Below, piece after piece: positions 1 through 5,916 of a stretch of DNA of 8,594 nucleotides. The first letter of the stretch is position 1, and each line of letters starts with the position of its first letter. Both the position numbers and the translations under genes were made by a program. The notes under the pieces were generated by a model, which saw only the letters and a program-made list of their open reading frames with translations, was not told the origin of the DNA and searched no databases. This stretch comes from Burkholderiales bacterium. Lineage in GTDB: Bacteria > Pseudomonadota > Gammaproteobacteria > Burkholderiales > Burkholderiaceae_C. The stretch is taken from positions 1 to 8,594 of the forward strand of contig JANXMO010000604.1 of NCBI GenBank assembly GCA_025354615.1, written 5' to 3'.

Positions 1-2
1 GT

Positions 3-779
3 GGAATTCTCACCGTATGGTTTTGCAATCTCTGGGTTGCCATTGTATTGATTGGCCTCCACACCTATGTTAACAGCATGTTTTTCCTCATTCGTATAAA
101 GGAAATTTTGCTTCAGGTGCAAAGTGCTGCTACGGCTCTCAAGGAAGCGATAACGCAGCAACGAGATGCGCTAATAGCAACCGATTTTCGTCTATTGCCA
201 AATGGGCGTTCGCTTGAATACTTCCCGTTGGTCCCCGACTTGAATGCCAAAGTGCTCGCGTTCTTAAATCCATCACGGCGAGCAATTACCGAGATATGTC
301 AAATTCCAAATTTCTTTTTGAAGCTGACTCGACAACATAGTTCACTAGAACATCTCCTTTCCAAAGAGTTGAAGCCGATCATGAGTACGTCACAAATGGC
401 GTACATGCAAGATTTTTTGCCGGCAACAAAAACTCTCATAGAACTACGCAACGGACTTGAACACGGCGTTACGACTTCTAGGAAATTGCACATTCAGAAC
501 TTCTCACACACGCCGAACAATCAGGTTAGAGGGCCCATTTGGTTCCTCGACGGGGATGAAGCGCAAGACATTCAGTTGCATGCCGAGCGAGTGCCTGAGT
601 TTCTGCTTTGCTTGGCAGAAGCGATGTTTGTAGCCTGCGCAGATGCCACACGCCGCGAGTGGCCACCACTACAGCTCATTACTGTTAAAACAATCGATGA
701 GCAATGCCCAATTCGGTATCAGCTTGTTCTTGATCACTCTTGTTTGAAATTTCCTGATTCGCAACCTTCTAATCCCTAA
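3..779 (+). CDS. Unrecognised membrane-anchored protein with RNGLEH motif, 5' end cut by window edge
   Basis: The frame is open from base 3 to a TAA at 777-779. A TTG at 48 is the first start-like codon, but the codons before it read as a hydrophobic stretch (WFCNLWVAIVLIGLHTYV). The gene therefore most likely starts outside the window, and this stretch is a membrane helix. About 210 soluble residues follow, beginning with a basic/amphipathic region (IRIKEILLQVQSAATALKEA). At 447-464 the protein reads ELRNGLEHG, an R-x4-H pattern like the catalytic motif of HEPN-fold RNases, preceded by an amphipathic helix as in HEPN proteins. I recognise no family. The gene looks A+T-richer than the repair genes to its right, which suggests transfer. 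HEPN membership is an inference from one short motif, and the motif could be coincidental. That the frame is coding is fairly secure: it is long, and its composition is protein-like. Confidence 0.7.
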   Translation, partial: GILTVWFCNLWVAIVLIGLHTYVNSMFFLIRIKEILLQVQSAATALKEAITQQRDALIATDFRLLPNGRSLEYFPLVPDLNAKVLAFLNPSRRAITEICQIPNFFLKLTRQHSSLEHLLSKELKPIMSTSQMAYMQDFLPATKTLIELRNGLEHGVTTSRKLHIQNFSHTPNNQVRGPIWFLDGDEAQDIQLHAERVPEFLLCLAEAMFVACADATRREWPPLQLITVKTIDEQCPIRYQLVLDHSCLKFPDSQPSNP

Positions 780-1048
780 GGTATGCGACGATCCTCTTTT
801 GCCGATATCGTGAATAGGCGCGTTGGTTACCGAGGTCGGCAATGGCTGCATGCGGTGATTGCACACCAGTCGCTGCATGGCAACCAGGACCACACAGCAG
901 TATCGCTACCAGCAGTTGACAGTCGACTGCCGCAGGCTTTATTGCACGTGAACACAAAGCATTCTTATTGAAAACGAATGCGCGCGGTTTAGTGCAGGTT
1001 TGCTCAGGAGCAGTGCCTTTCCTCTTCTCAGATACGCCCTTTTATAAA
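780..1048. other. Gene-poor gap between the membrane protein and the dead toxin-antitoxin pair
   Basis: No convincing gene is seen here. Three short open frames (62-75 codons) cross this stretch on both strands and overlap each other. None has a recognisable domain or a good ribosome binding site. A 10-bp perfect palindrome (CAGTCGACTG, 920-929) is present. I see no tRNA, no clear terminator and no IS ends. It may be decayed accessory DNA continuous with the pseudogenes to its right. Confidence 0.4.
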
Positions 1049-1330
1049 TCAGCTGTTGAGCTTGAGCCGTACCTCGGGATTTGAGAAGGTAACCCGCAAC
1101 AGCATCTTGGCCGCACCCGTTGACTCGCGTTGGCCTTGCTCCTAATCTTGGCGCGTGCGTGCAGACACATCCATCAGACGAGCGAACTCCTGCTGAGACA
1201 GACCAATGTGTGAACGCGCTTCCGCAGCAGCCGGCACCTTGACGTGCGTGACACGAGCACCTTTGCCGCTGCGCATTTGTTTGACCGACGCCAGCAGATC
1301 GCGTTTGAAAGCTTCCATTTCAGAGGACAT
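1049..1330 (-). pseudogene. XRE/NadS-type antitoxin, interrupted by an amber codon
   Basis: Read from ATG at 1330, the protein begins MSSEMEAFKRDLLASVKQM. It has the usual layout of the short HTH antitoxins that partner RelE/HigB-like toxins: an N-terminal helix, a linker (ARVTHVKVPAAAEAR), then a helix-turn-helix (IGLSQQEFARLMDVSARTRQD). A TAG at 1142-1144 follows directly. The same frame then continues for 30 codons (EQGQRESTGAAKMLLRVTF and on) to a TGA at 1049-1051. In this family the position after QD is normally Trp in a D-W-E-Q-G pattern, so one TGG-to-TAG change explains the stop. Full length would be about 93 residues, normal for the family. The TTG at 1336 is a less likely start. The start overlaps the 3' end of the toxin remnant, which is the usual order for this type of operon. 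The truncated 62-residue product would lack the last helices, so function is doubtful. Confidence 0.85.
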
Positions 1331-1612
1331 CTTCAACGCCTTGTTTCAGCGCTGCCAAGAACGCTGTTAGCAGGTTTTCAAACCTCCCTTGGTATAGGCA
1401 ATGAGCAACCAAATCGTCTTTTCCGTTGTGCAGAAGTAGATGACTCGAGCGCCACCGCGCTTGTCTTGCCCATACCGTTACCACCGGACTTTTCAATAAC
1501 CAACCGTGCCAGGAATTACATTGCCAGCTGTTGAATTGCTGGCGAGCCATGAAATAAATTCGTTTCGCTCAGCGTCGTTCCAAATTTCCTCCGCGTACTT
1601 TTGGAATATGAA
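1320..1612 (-). pseudogene. RelE/HigB-like toxin remnant with two stops and a frameshift
   Basis: One frame reads FIFQKYAEEIWNDAERNEF, then ISWLASNSTAGNVIPGT. It then meets TGA (1493-1495) and TAA (1478-1480), and resumes as RGGARVIYFCTTEKTIWLLI and AYTKG. Near 1384-1390 the homology jumps to another frame and ends RFENLLTAFLAALKQGVEDV with a TGA at 1320-1322. This matches the layout of RelE/HigB-like mRNA interferases: N-terminal helices, a G-D-V-I-P-G-T-G-G-like turn, basic KVRW, RGGARVIYF strands, and C-terminal helix. Adding one G in the AAGGGAGG stretch restores the last junction. The N-terminus is also lost: a TGA at 1625-1627 closes the frame just upstream, and no start codon remains in it. 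The remnant overlaps the last 44 bases of the UdgX gene and the first bases of the antitoxin. An open stretch on this strand at 1320-1550 is only the frame-shifted tail plus noise, not a separate gene. Confidence 0.85.
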
Positions 1613-3146
1613 CGGCCTCTGCCATCACCCCCTTCGGGTCGGCCAAACGCATTGATTCAATCCACCGAGTTCGGAGCGCTTCCCGCGCTGCGGGGTCGGC
1701 TCGCAAAATGGACGAGGGGTGCCGGCATATCAGCACCCGCATCCCGTCGCTTCGAACAAACCAGGCGCCCTCGTTGGCAAGAATAGGCACCGGCTGGCCC
1801 AGCAAACTCTGAGCGGCGGTTGCACCCAGAGCAATGATGGCCGACGGCTTGACCAGGGCAATTTCTTTCTCCAACCAGTGGAGGCAGGCCTGGGCGGCTT
1901 GCTGGCTGGGCGTCATGTGCATGCGCTTTTTGCCGCGCATTTCGTAATGAAAGTGCTTGACCGCATTGGTCAGGTACAGGGTTTTGCGGTCCCACCCGAG
2001 CTCGTCCAAGGCGCCTTGCAGCAGCTGGCCGGCCGGGCCGTGGAAAGGCCGACCCGCCAGGTCTTCCTGATCGCCCGGCTGCTCGCCCACCAGCATCAGT
2101 TGCGCCTGCTCGTTGCCCTCTCCAAAGACGGTCTGGGTGGTGATGTCGGCCACGGGGCAGTCGCGGCAGCGCATGGCCTGCTGCTTGAGTTCGGCAAGGG
2201 TGGAGGCGCTGATGCTGGCGATGGGAGGGCTGCTCTGGGGCACACGAGGCCTGCGGCGCACCCGCTCCTGGGCTTGCGCCTCGATCATCGTGCGCTGGCG
2301 CTCAGGGGCCTCGCAGAGCAATGGGGCGATCGTGGTGGACTCGGGCAGGTTTTTCCAGAACCGCACCGGCATCTCTTTTTTCATCATGGCCACTTTGACC
2401 CGGGCCGGATTGAAGATGCTCTGATAGTAGGCAAGCCACAGCGCCTCTCCGGCATCAGCATCGGGCGCCTCCTCGCGCCGACCGCCAGGGCCGAAGCGCA
2501 GCGAGCGGCCGTCCCACTCGACGCTGACGCGCGGGGTCAGGATGGCCCACTTCATGTTGGCAAAGCGCCGAACGAAGAAAGGCGCAGCTGCCTCAACAAT
2601 GTGGTGCGCTGGCTCGAACCAAGCCACGTGCCGCACCTCAGGCTCAACCGGCGCCAAGGGCTCGCCCGCTGCGGTGGCGTTGTCGTGCACGCCGTGACTG
2701 TCCTTGTCCAGAACCTCTGGGCCTGGTGCCAAAACCTGCCTGAAACGCACGAAAGCGTGCATCTTGTGAATCTCGCGGCGCACTTCACGGTGCAAGCGAT
2801 CGAGCGCCAGCCGGTCGGGATCAAGCGGGTCCTGCCAAGCCAAAGTGTTGAGCGAGATGCGCGCAATCAAGCGATGCAACAGCGCAAAGCGCCCTTCATG
2901 GTGGTGCAGAAAGACGGCCCTGACCTGAGAAACGAAGGTTCGCGGCAGGCTCAATGCGGGTGCCTTGGGCATCGTGGAGGCGAGCACTGGCGGCGCCTGG
3001 GCGAACAAGTCGCCGGCCTCCTCGCCGCCGGCGACCTCCCATCGCACTTCAGCCGGCGGCGCGCCTTGCGCTTGTAGGGCCCGAATGGCGTGGGTGAATC
3101 CATCCCAATCGGTCACCGAGGCGAGCGAGATCACCTGCAGCGTCAT
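1569..3146 (-). CDS. udgX: DUF4130-type domain fused to UdgX-family uracil-DNA glycosylase
   Basis: This 525-residue protein joins two parts. Residues 1-280 match the DUF4130 / 'probable DNA metabolism protein' family (TIGR03915): it starts LASVTDWDGFTHAIRAL, and has HHHEGRFALLHRLI near 81-94 and REIHKMHAFVRFRQ near 124-137. Residues 315-505 are a UdgX-type uracil-DNA glycosylase (TIGR03914). It has CRDC (327-330), motif A GEQPGDQED (354-362), the UdgX-specific insertion GKKRMH ending in His410, Cys421, and motif B HPSSILR (476-482). In characterised mycobacterial UdgX the equivalent His (in KRRIH) traps the deoxyribose covalently after uracil removal, and the protein carries a 4Fe-4S cluster. 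The chosen ATG at 3146 gives the usual family N-terminus. An in-frame GTG at 3260 would add 38 atypical residues but leave only 31 bases after the radical SAM gene. It probably shares the SOS-controlled transcript of that gene. The last 13 or so residues (HIPKVRGGNLERR) lie over out-of-frame toxin remnant and are probably not native. Confidence 0.93.
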   Translation of the reverse strand: MTLQVISLASVTDWDGFTHAIRALQAQGAPPAEVRWEVAGGEEAGDLFAQAPPVLASTMPKAPALSLPRTFVSQVRAVFLHHHEGRFALLHRLIARISLNTLAWQDPLDPDRLALDRLHREVRREIHKMHAFVRFRQVLAPGPEVLDKDSHGVHDNATAAGEPLAPVEPEVRHVAWFEPAHHIVEAAAPFFVRRFANMKWAILTPRVSVEWDGRSLRFGPGGRREEAPDADAGEALWLAYYQSIFNPARVKVAMMKKEMPVRFWKNLPESTTIAPLLCEAPERQRTMIEAQAQERVRRRPRVPQSSPPIASISASTLAELKQQAMRCRDCPVADITTQTVFGEGNEQAQLMLVGEQPGDQEDLAGRPFHGPAGQLLQGALDELGWDRKTLYLTNAVKHFHYEMRGKKRMHMTPSQQAAQACLHWLEKEIALVKPSAIIALGATAAQSLLGQPVPILANEGAWFVRSDGMRVLICRHPSSILRADPAAREALRTRWIESMRLADPKGVMAEAVHIPKVRGGNLERR

Positions 3147-3291
3147 CACGAACCGGCGTTTACCCTGGCGCTTGCCCCTCCCGCAAACGGGGCGGACTTG
3201 GCTTCCCAGGCACCAGCCCACACGCCAAGCCAGCGCACAACCCATAGCCAGCACCGGCACTGCCTCGCCGCCAGGAGGCGCTCAATAATTT

Positions 3292-4590
3292 TCATGGCAC
3301 CGCAATGCCCGCAAAAAGATCGCCTTGCAGAGAATCGTTTTCGGCGCGTTGATTGGCCTTGGCCTTGTGGGCAATCCGGGTGACGAGCGCCGTGTGATCG
3401 GCGCCTGCCGGCCTGTGGTCCGGCAGTACGACGAACGGCAATACCTTGCCCAATGGCACGCGCAGGCGATCCAGGTCATCACGCCGCACGGACCGCAAGC
3501 GCCGAGCGGACACGATGCGGTCCACCGAGCGAATGCCCAGTCCCGGCACCCTGAGCAACCGGTCCTTCGGTGCGCGATTGAGGTCGACGGGAAATTGAGC
3601 CGGGTTGGCCAGCGCCCAGGCAAGTTTCGGATCGACGTCCAGGGACAGCATGCCCCCGTCAGTACAGATTTCGTCTTCAGCAAAGCCGTAGAAACGCATC
3701 AACCAGTCGGCCTGGTACAGGCGGTGCTCGCGCATCAAAGGAGCTGCGCGCAACGGCAGCCTTGCAGAAGCATCCGGGATCGGGCTGAAGGCCGAGTAGT
3801 ACACGCGTTTGAGCCCATAGGCGCCGTACAAGGTGCTGCTGGTTTGCAGAATCTGCCGATCATCCGAAGCGTCAGCGCCGACGATCATTTGTGTGCTCTG
3901 GCCCGCCGGCGCGAATTTGGGCGGTTTAACAATCTTCGGTCCTGCAGCCGCCATGGAGCGCGCCTTGCTGCGCCTGCCATCGGCATAATCATCTTGCTGC
4001 AGCTTGATACGTGCCATGGAGCGCTTGATCGCTCCACTCTCCTTTTCCGGGGCGAGTGCCTGCAGCGCCTCCGCGGTGGGCAGCTCGATGTTGACGCTCA
4101 ACCGGTCGGCATAGCGTCCGGCTTTGAGCACCAGTTCATCACTTGCATCCGGGATGGTCTTCAAATGGATGTAGCCACGAAAGTCGTGGTCCTCGCGCAA
4201 TGAGCGGGCCACCTCGATGACCTGCTCCATGGTGTAGTCAGGCGTGCGGATGATTCCCGAGCTTAAAAACAACCCCTCGATGACGTTACGCCGATAGAAG
4301 TCCAACGTGAGACGCACCACCTCGTCGACCGTGAAGCGGGCTCGATCGACGTTGCTCGACTCGCGGTTGACGCAATACAAGCAGTCGTAGATGCACCAGT
4401 TGGTGAGCAGGATTTTGAGCAGCGAGATGCACCGGCCGTCAGGCGCATAGCTGTGGCAGATGCCGGCCCCCTCGGTCGACCCCACGCCGGTGCCGCCTAC
4501 CGAATTGCGCTTGGATGTGCCGCTGGATGCACACGAAGCGTCGTACTTAGCCGCGTCAGCCAAAATGATCAGCTTGCGCTTGGTGTCCAT
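3292..4590 (-). CDS. Putative DNA modification/repair radical SAM protein (TIGR03916 type)
   Basis: This is a 432-residue protein starting at ATG 4590. The radical SAM cluster motif C-x3-C-x2-C is CIYDCLYC (Cys66, Cys70, Cys73), preceded by SLLKILLTNW. Three more cysteines lie upstream (Cys20, Cys45, Cys54, in DASC, GICHS and DGRC), a constellation I recall as conserved in this family. A radical SAM barrel runs to about 330, with segments such as GLFLSSGI (107-114) and RLSVNIELPT (163-172). A helix-hairpin-helix DNA-binding segment follows (LNRAPKDRLLRVPGLGIRSV, 338-357). The C-terminal tail ends LQGDLFAGIAVP, where QGDLF (422-426) fits the beta-clamp-binding pentapeptide. The family is typically encoded beside TIGR03915/UdgX genes, as here, where the DUF4130-UdgX fusion lies downstream. 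The reaction is unknown; generating a 5'-deoxyadenosyl radical to act on DNA or a DNA lesion is inference. A LexA box lies 38 bp upstream of the start. No strong Shine-Dalgarno sequence is visible. Confidence 0.94.
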   Translation of the reverse strand: MDTKRKLIILADAAKYDASCASSGTSKRNSVGGTGVGSTEGAGICHSYAPDGRCISLLKILLTNWCIYDCLYCVNRESSNVDRARFTVDEVVRLTLDFYRRNVIEGLFLSSGIIRTPDYTMEQVIEVARSLREDHDFRGYIHLKTIPDASDELVLKAGRYADRLSVNIELPTAEALQALAPEKESGAIKRSMARIKLQQDDYADGRRSKARSMAAAGPKIVKPPKFAPAGQSTQMIVGADASDDRQILQTSSTLYGAYGLKRVYYSAFSPIPDASARLPLRAAPLMREHRLYQADWLMRFYGFAEDEICTDGGMLSLDVDPKLAWALANPAQFPVDLNRAPKDRLLRVPGLGIRSVDRIVSARRLRSVRRDDLDRLRVPLGKVLPFVVLPDHRPAGADHTALVTRIAHKAKANQRAENDSLQGDLFAGIAVP

Positions 4591-4628
4591 CTCAACGGGA
4601 TTCGATTGATCAACGCGAACCTCAAAAC

Positions 4629-4648
4629 AACTGGATGAATATACAGTT
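4629..4648 (-). promoter_or_regulatory. LexA (SOS) box upstream of the radical SAM/UdgX cassette
   Basis: On the minus strand the site reads AACTGTATATTCATCCAGTT. It is a CTG-N10-CAG with an AACTG/CAGTT dyad, very close to the E. coli SOS-box consensus TACTGTATATATATACAGTA. It lies 38 bp before the ATG of the radical SAM gene and overlaps the predicted -10 element, a position suited to repression. This predicts induction of both repair genes after DNA damage. Confidence 0.88.
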
Positions 4649-4665
4649 TAAACCAGCCCGCTCAA
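4638..4665 (-). promoter_or_regulatory. Predicted sigma-70 promoter for the radical SAM/UdgX cassette
   Basis: On the minus strand, TTGAGC (4660-4665) and TATATT (4638-4643) are separated by 16 bp. They match TTGACA at 4/6 and TATAAT at 5/6. The -10 lies inside the LexA box, so bound LexA would block it. The -35 overlaps the hairpin at 4656-4674, so the two functions would share DNA. This is a prediction from motif spacing only. Confidence 0.5.
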
Positions 4666-4674
4666 GCAGCGGGC
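4656..4674 (-). terminator. Terminator-like hairpin, probably the old terminator of the carbonic anhydrase gene
   Basis: A perfect 7-bp inverted repeat, GCCCGCT and AGCGGGC, encloses a 5-base loop. On the minus strand it comes 18 bases after the TAG (4693-4695) of the displaced carbonic anhydrase 3' end and is followed by TGGTTT. That tail is a weak U-tract, so termination strength is uncertain. Confidence 0.5.
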
Positions 4675-4692
4675 GCGCAGGTTAGTGGATGC

Positions 4693-4755
4693 CTAGTTCG
4701 GCTCCCTGATCAACCGCCCCGCCGCCGCCTGCACCGGCCGTGCGTTCATCGGGTA
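4693..4755 (-). pseudogene. Displaced 3' end of an alpha carbonic anhydrase gene
   Basis: Read on the minus strand, this stretch encodes YPMNARPVQAAAGRLIREPN and a TAG stop. The same C-terminus occurs in the intact carbonic anhydrase gene at 5917-5979, which ends RLIKESN and a TGA. Coding homology stops abruptly just upstream of the Tyr codon, so only about 20 codons remain. After the last shared base, all clear differences between the two ends are transitions (AGG/AAA, CCG/TCA, AAC/AAT). A terminator-like hairpin follows. The simplest reading is that this was the original end of the gene before DNA was inserted at 4756-5979. Confidence 0.8.
4707..4755. repeat. Left copy of a 49-bp perfect direct repeat (att-like)
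   Basis: These 49 bases recur without mismatch, in the same orientation, at 5931-5979. The start-to-start distance is 1224 bp. The repeat covers the last codons of a carbonic anhydrase gene in both places. It brackets the nucleotidyltransferase/HEPN segment like attL and attR of an integrated element. Confidence 0.9.
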
Positions 4756-4769
4756 GGCGGCACGCCGCC
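4756..4769. repeat. Inverted repeat at the left junction of the inserted segment
   Basis: GGCGGC and GCCGCC are separated by two bases and begin directly after the left 49-bp repeat. The site also lies about 60 bp before the nucleotidyltransferase start codon. It could be a recombinase arm or core site, or an operator bound by that protein's winged helix. A chance repeat in G+C-rich DNA is also possible. Confidence 0.4.
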
Positions 4770-4827
4770 AACTGCATACGGGCTGCAACATCCAGCAGCA
4801 TTGACGCATTTCAAACCTCATGAGACG

Positions 4828-5460
4828 ATGCAAATAAAGCGACAATCGACGCAAAAAATGCATCAATACTTGTCATCGTTGCTTTTCCCGGAATACCGGC
4901 GCCGTGTGCTTTCACTGTTGCTCTTGCGACCGAGTTCCGCGTTGCATGGACGCGAAATCGCGCGTCAAACGGGGCTGGCGGCCGGCACTGTCAGCCGCGA
5001 GCTCACACGGCTTGCCGAAGTTGGTTTACTCAAACGTGAGAAACGCGGCAACCAGCAGGTGTATTGCGCCAACACCGCAGGTCCGATTTTTTCGGAACTG
5101 GCCAGTATTTTGCGCAAAACTTCCGGCGTCACCGACATCCTCATTCAAGCACTGACGCCGGCCGCTTCGAAACTTCGTTTGGCTTTCGTGTTTGGTTCTG
5201 TTGCCCGGGGTCGTGAAACCGCGGGCAGTGACCTTGACCTGATGCTGATCGGTGACATCAGCCTCAGGGATGCTGTGGAAACTCTTTTTCCAGTTCAAAC
5301 AACGCTTGGCCGCGAGGTCAATCCCAAGGTGTATTCGACCACTGAGTTTTCGGCCAAAGCGCTTGTAGAGCCCTTTCTCGCTGACGTGTTGGCCAAACCA
5401 AAAATTTTCTTGATTGGGAGTGCCCATGAGCTTGAAGAACTTGCTGGGCGTCAGTCTTGA
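4828..5460 (+). CDS. Winged-helix MNT-type nucleotidyltransferase, antitoxin-like
   Basis: This protein has 210 residues from ATG 4828. The frame opens at TTG 4801, and another ATG at 4858 sits just before the conserved region; 4828 has a modest GAGA upstream. The N-terminal half is a winged helix: LLFPEYRRRVLSLLLLRP, then HGREIARQTGLAAGTVSREL and a wing KREKRGNQQVY. The C-terminal half is a minimal nucleotidyltransferase: FVFGSVARGRETAGSDLDLM carries the G-S signature and the metal-binding Asp pair D-L-D. The usual third acidic position appears to be replaced (REVNPKVYS). It overlaps its HEPN partner by 35 bases, the standard arrangement of MNT/HEPN modules. In characterised MntA/HepT pairs the nucleotidyltransferase AMPylates and silences the HEPN RNase. 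The winged helix may autoregulate the operon. The gene is intact although its partner is broken, and it lies in DNA bounded by the 49-bp repeat. Confidence 0.9.
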   Translation: MQIKRQSTQKMHQYLSSLLFPEYRRRVLSLLLLRPSSALHGREIARQTGLAAGTVSRELTRLAEVGLLKREKRGNQQVYCANTAGPIFSELASILRKTSGVTDILIQALTPAASKLRLAFVFGSVARGRETAGSDLDLMLIGDISLRDAVETLFPVQTTLGREVNPKVYSTTEFSAKALVEPFLADVLAKPKIFLIGSAHELEELAGRQS

Positions 5461-5863
5461 CGTTGTTACCGCTGACAGGAGTCTGTTGGAATGCTTATTG
5501 CGGCCGCAGAGCGCAACATTGCCGATGCACAACTTGCGGGTCTAAGCACCGAAAACCAGTTTGATGCGGCCTACAAGGCCATCATGCAGACGGCAATGGT
5601 GGCCTTGAACGCCAATGGCTACCCGGACGTTAAAGAGCAAGCCCGGACACCACCAAACGGCGATCCAGACACTGCCGTTGTCCGTCGGTCTTGCGCAGCA
5701 AGAGGTCATCGTTCTTGATGCCCTGCGCAAGCAACGCCATCTTTCAGATTACTCGGGTGACTTGGTGTCAGAAGCAGTAGCGGCAGAGTGTTTGACAAGC
5801 GCGAAGGCACTGCTGATGCACGTCAAAACATGGCTCAAGACAAACCGGCGCGAATTGATTTAG
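5426..5863 (+). pseudogene. HEPN-domain toxin-like partner, broken by two opposite frameshifts
   Basis: ATG 5426 starts MSLKNLLGVSLDVVTADRSL followed by LE, but this frame then goes off homology and stops at TAA 5543-5545. Homology continues in the next frame from about 5491 as MLIAAAERNIADAQLAGLST and NQFDAAYKAIMQTAMVALNA, up to NGY. It then returns to the first frame near 5623 as RTLKSKPGHHQTAIQTLPLS and on to KTWLKTNRRELI and a TAG at 5861-5863. One lost base near 5490 and one extra C near 5620 account for both shifts. Restored, the protein has about 145 residues, typical of four-helix HEPN proteins paired with MNT nucleotidyltransferases. The R...GHH stretch may hold the RNase residues. 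As it stands no full HEPN protein can be made, unless the shifts are sequencing errors or programmed. Confidence 0.85.
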
Positions 5864-5916
5864 CGCAAGCTCAATCTGCAAAGCCGCAGTTTGCGAGGCA
5901 ACCGTTTGCGTCAGCC

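Noticed and set aside
1320..1550. 76-codon minus-strand frame as a separate small protein
   Set aside because: Only its last 27 residues match the toxin tail. The first part is out of frame with the toxin homology, so it is a fragment of the pseudogene.
1719..3077. 452-codon open frame on the plus strand
   Set aside because: It is antisense to the UdgX fusion, whose motifs are unmistakable. It has no domain or start signal and is explained by the high G+C content of that gene.
3325..4203. 292-codon open frame on the plus strand
   Set aside because: It lies wholly opposite the radical SAM gene and shows no recognisable domain, so it is a shadow.
4801..4837. TTGACG as a -35 for the nucleotidyltransferase gene
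   Set aside because: No acceptable -10 lies 16-18 bp downstream, so I could not support a promoter here.
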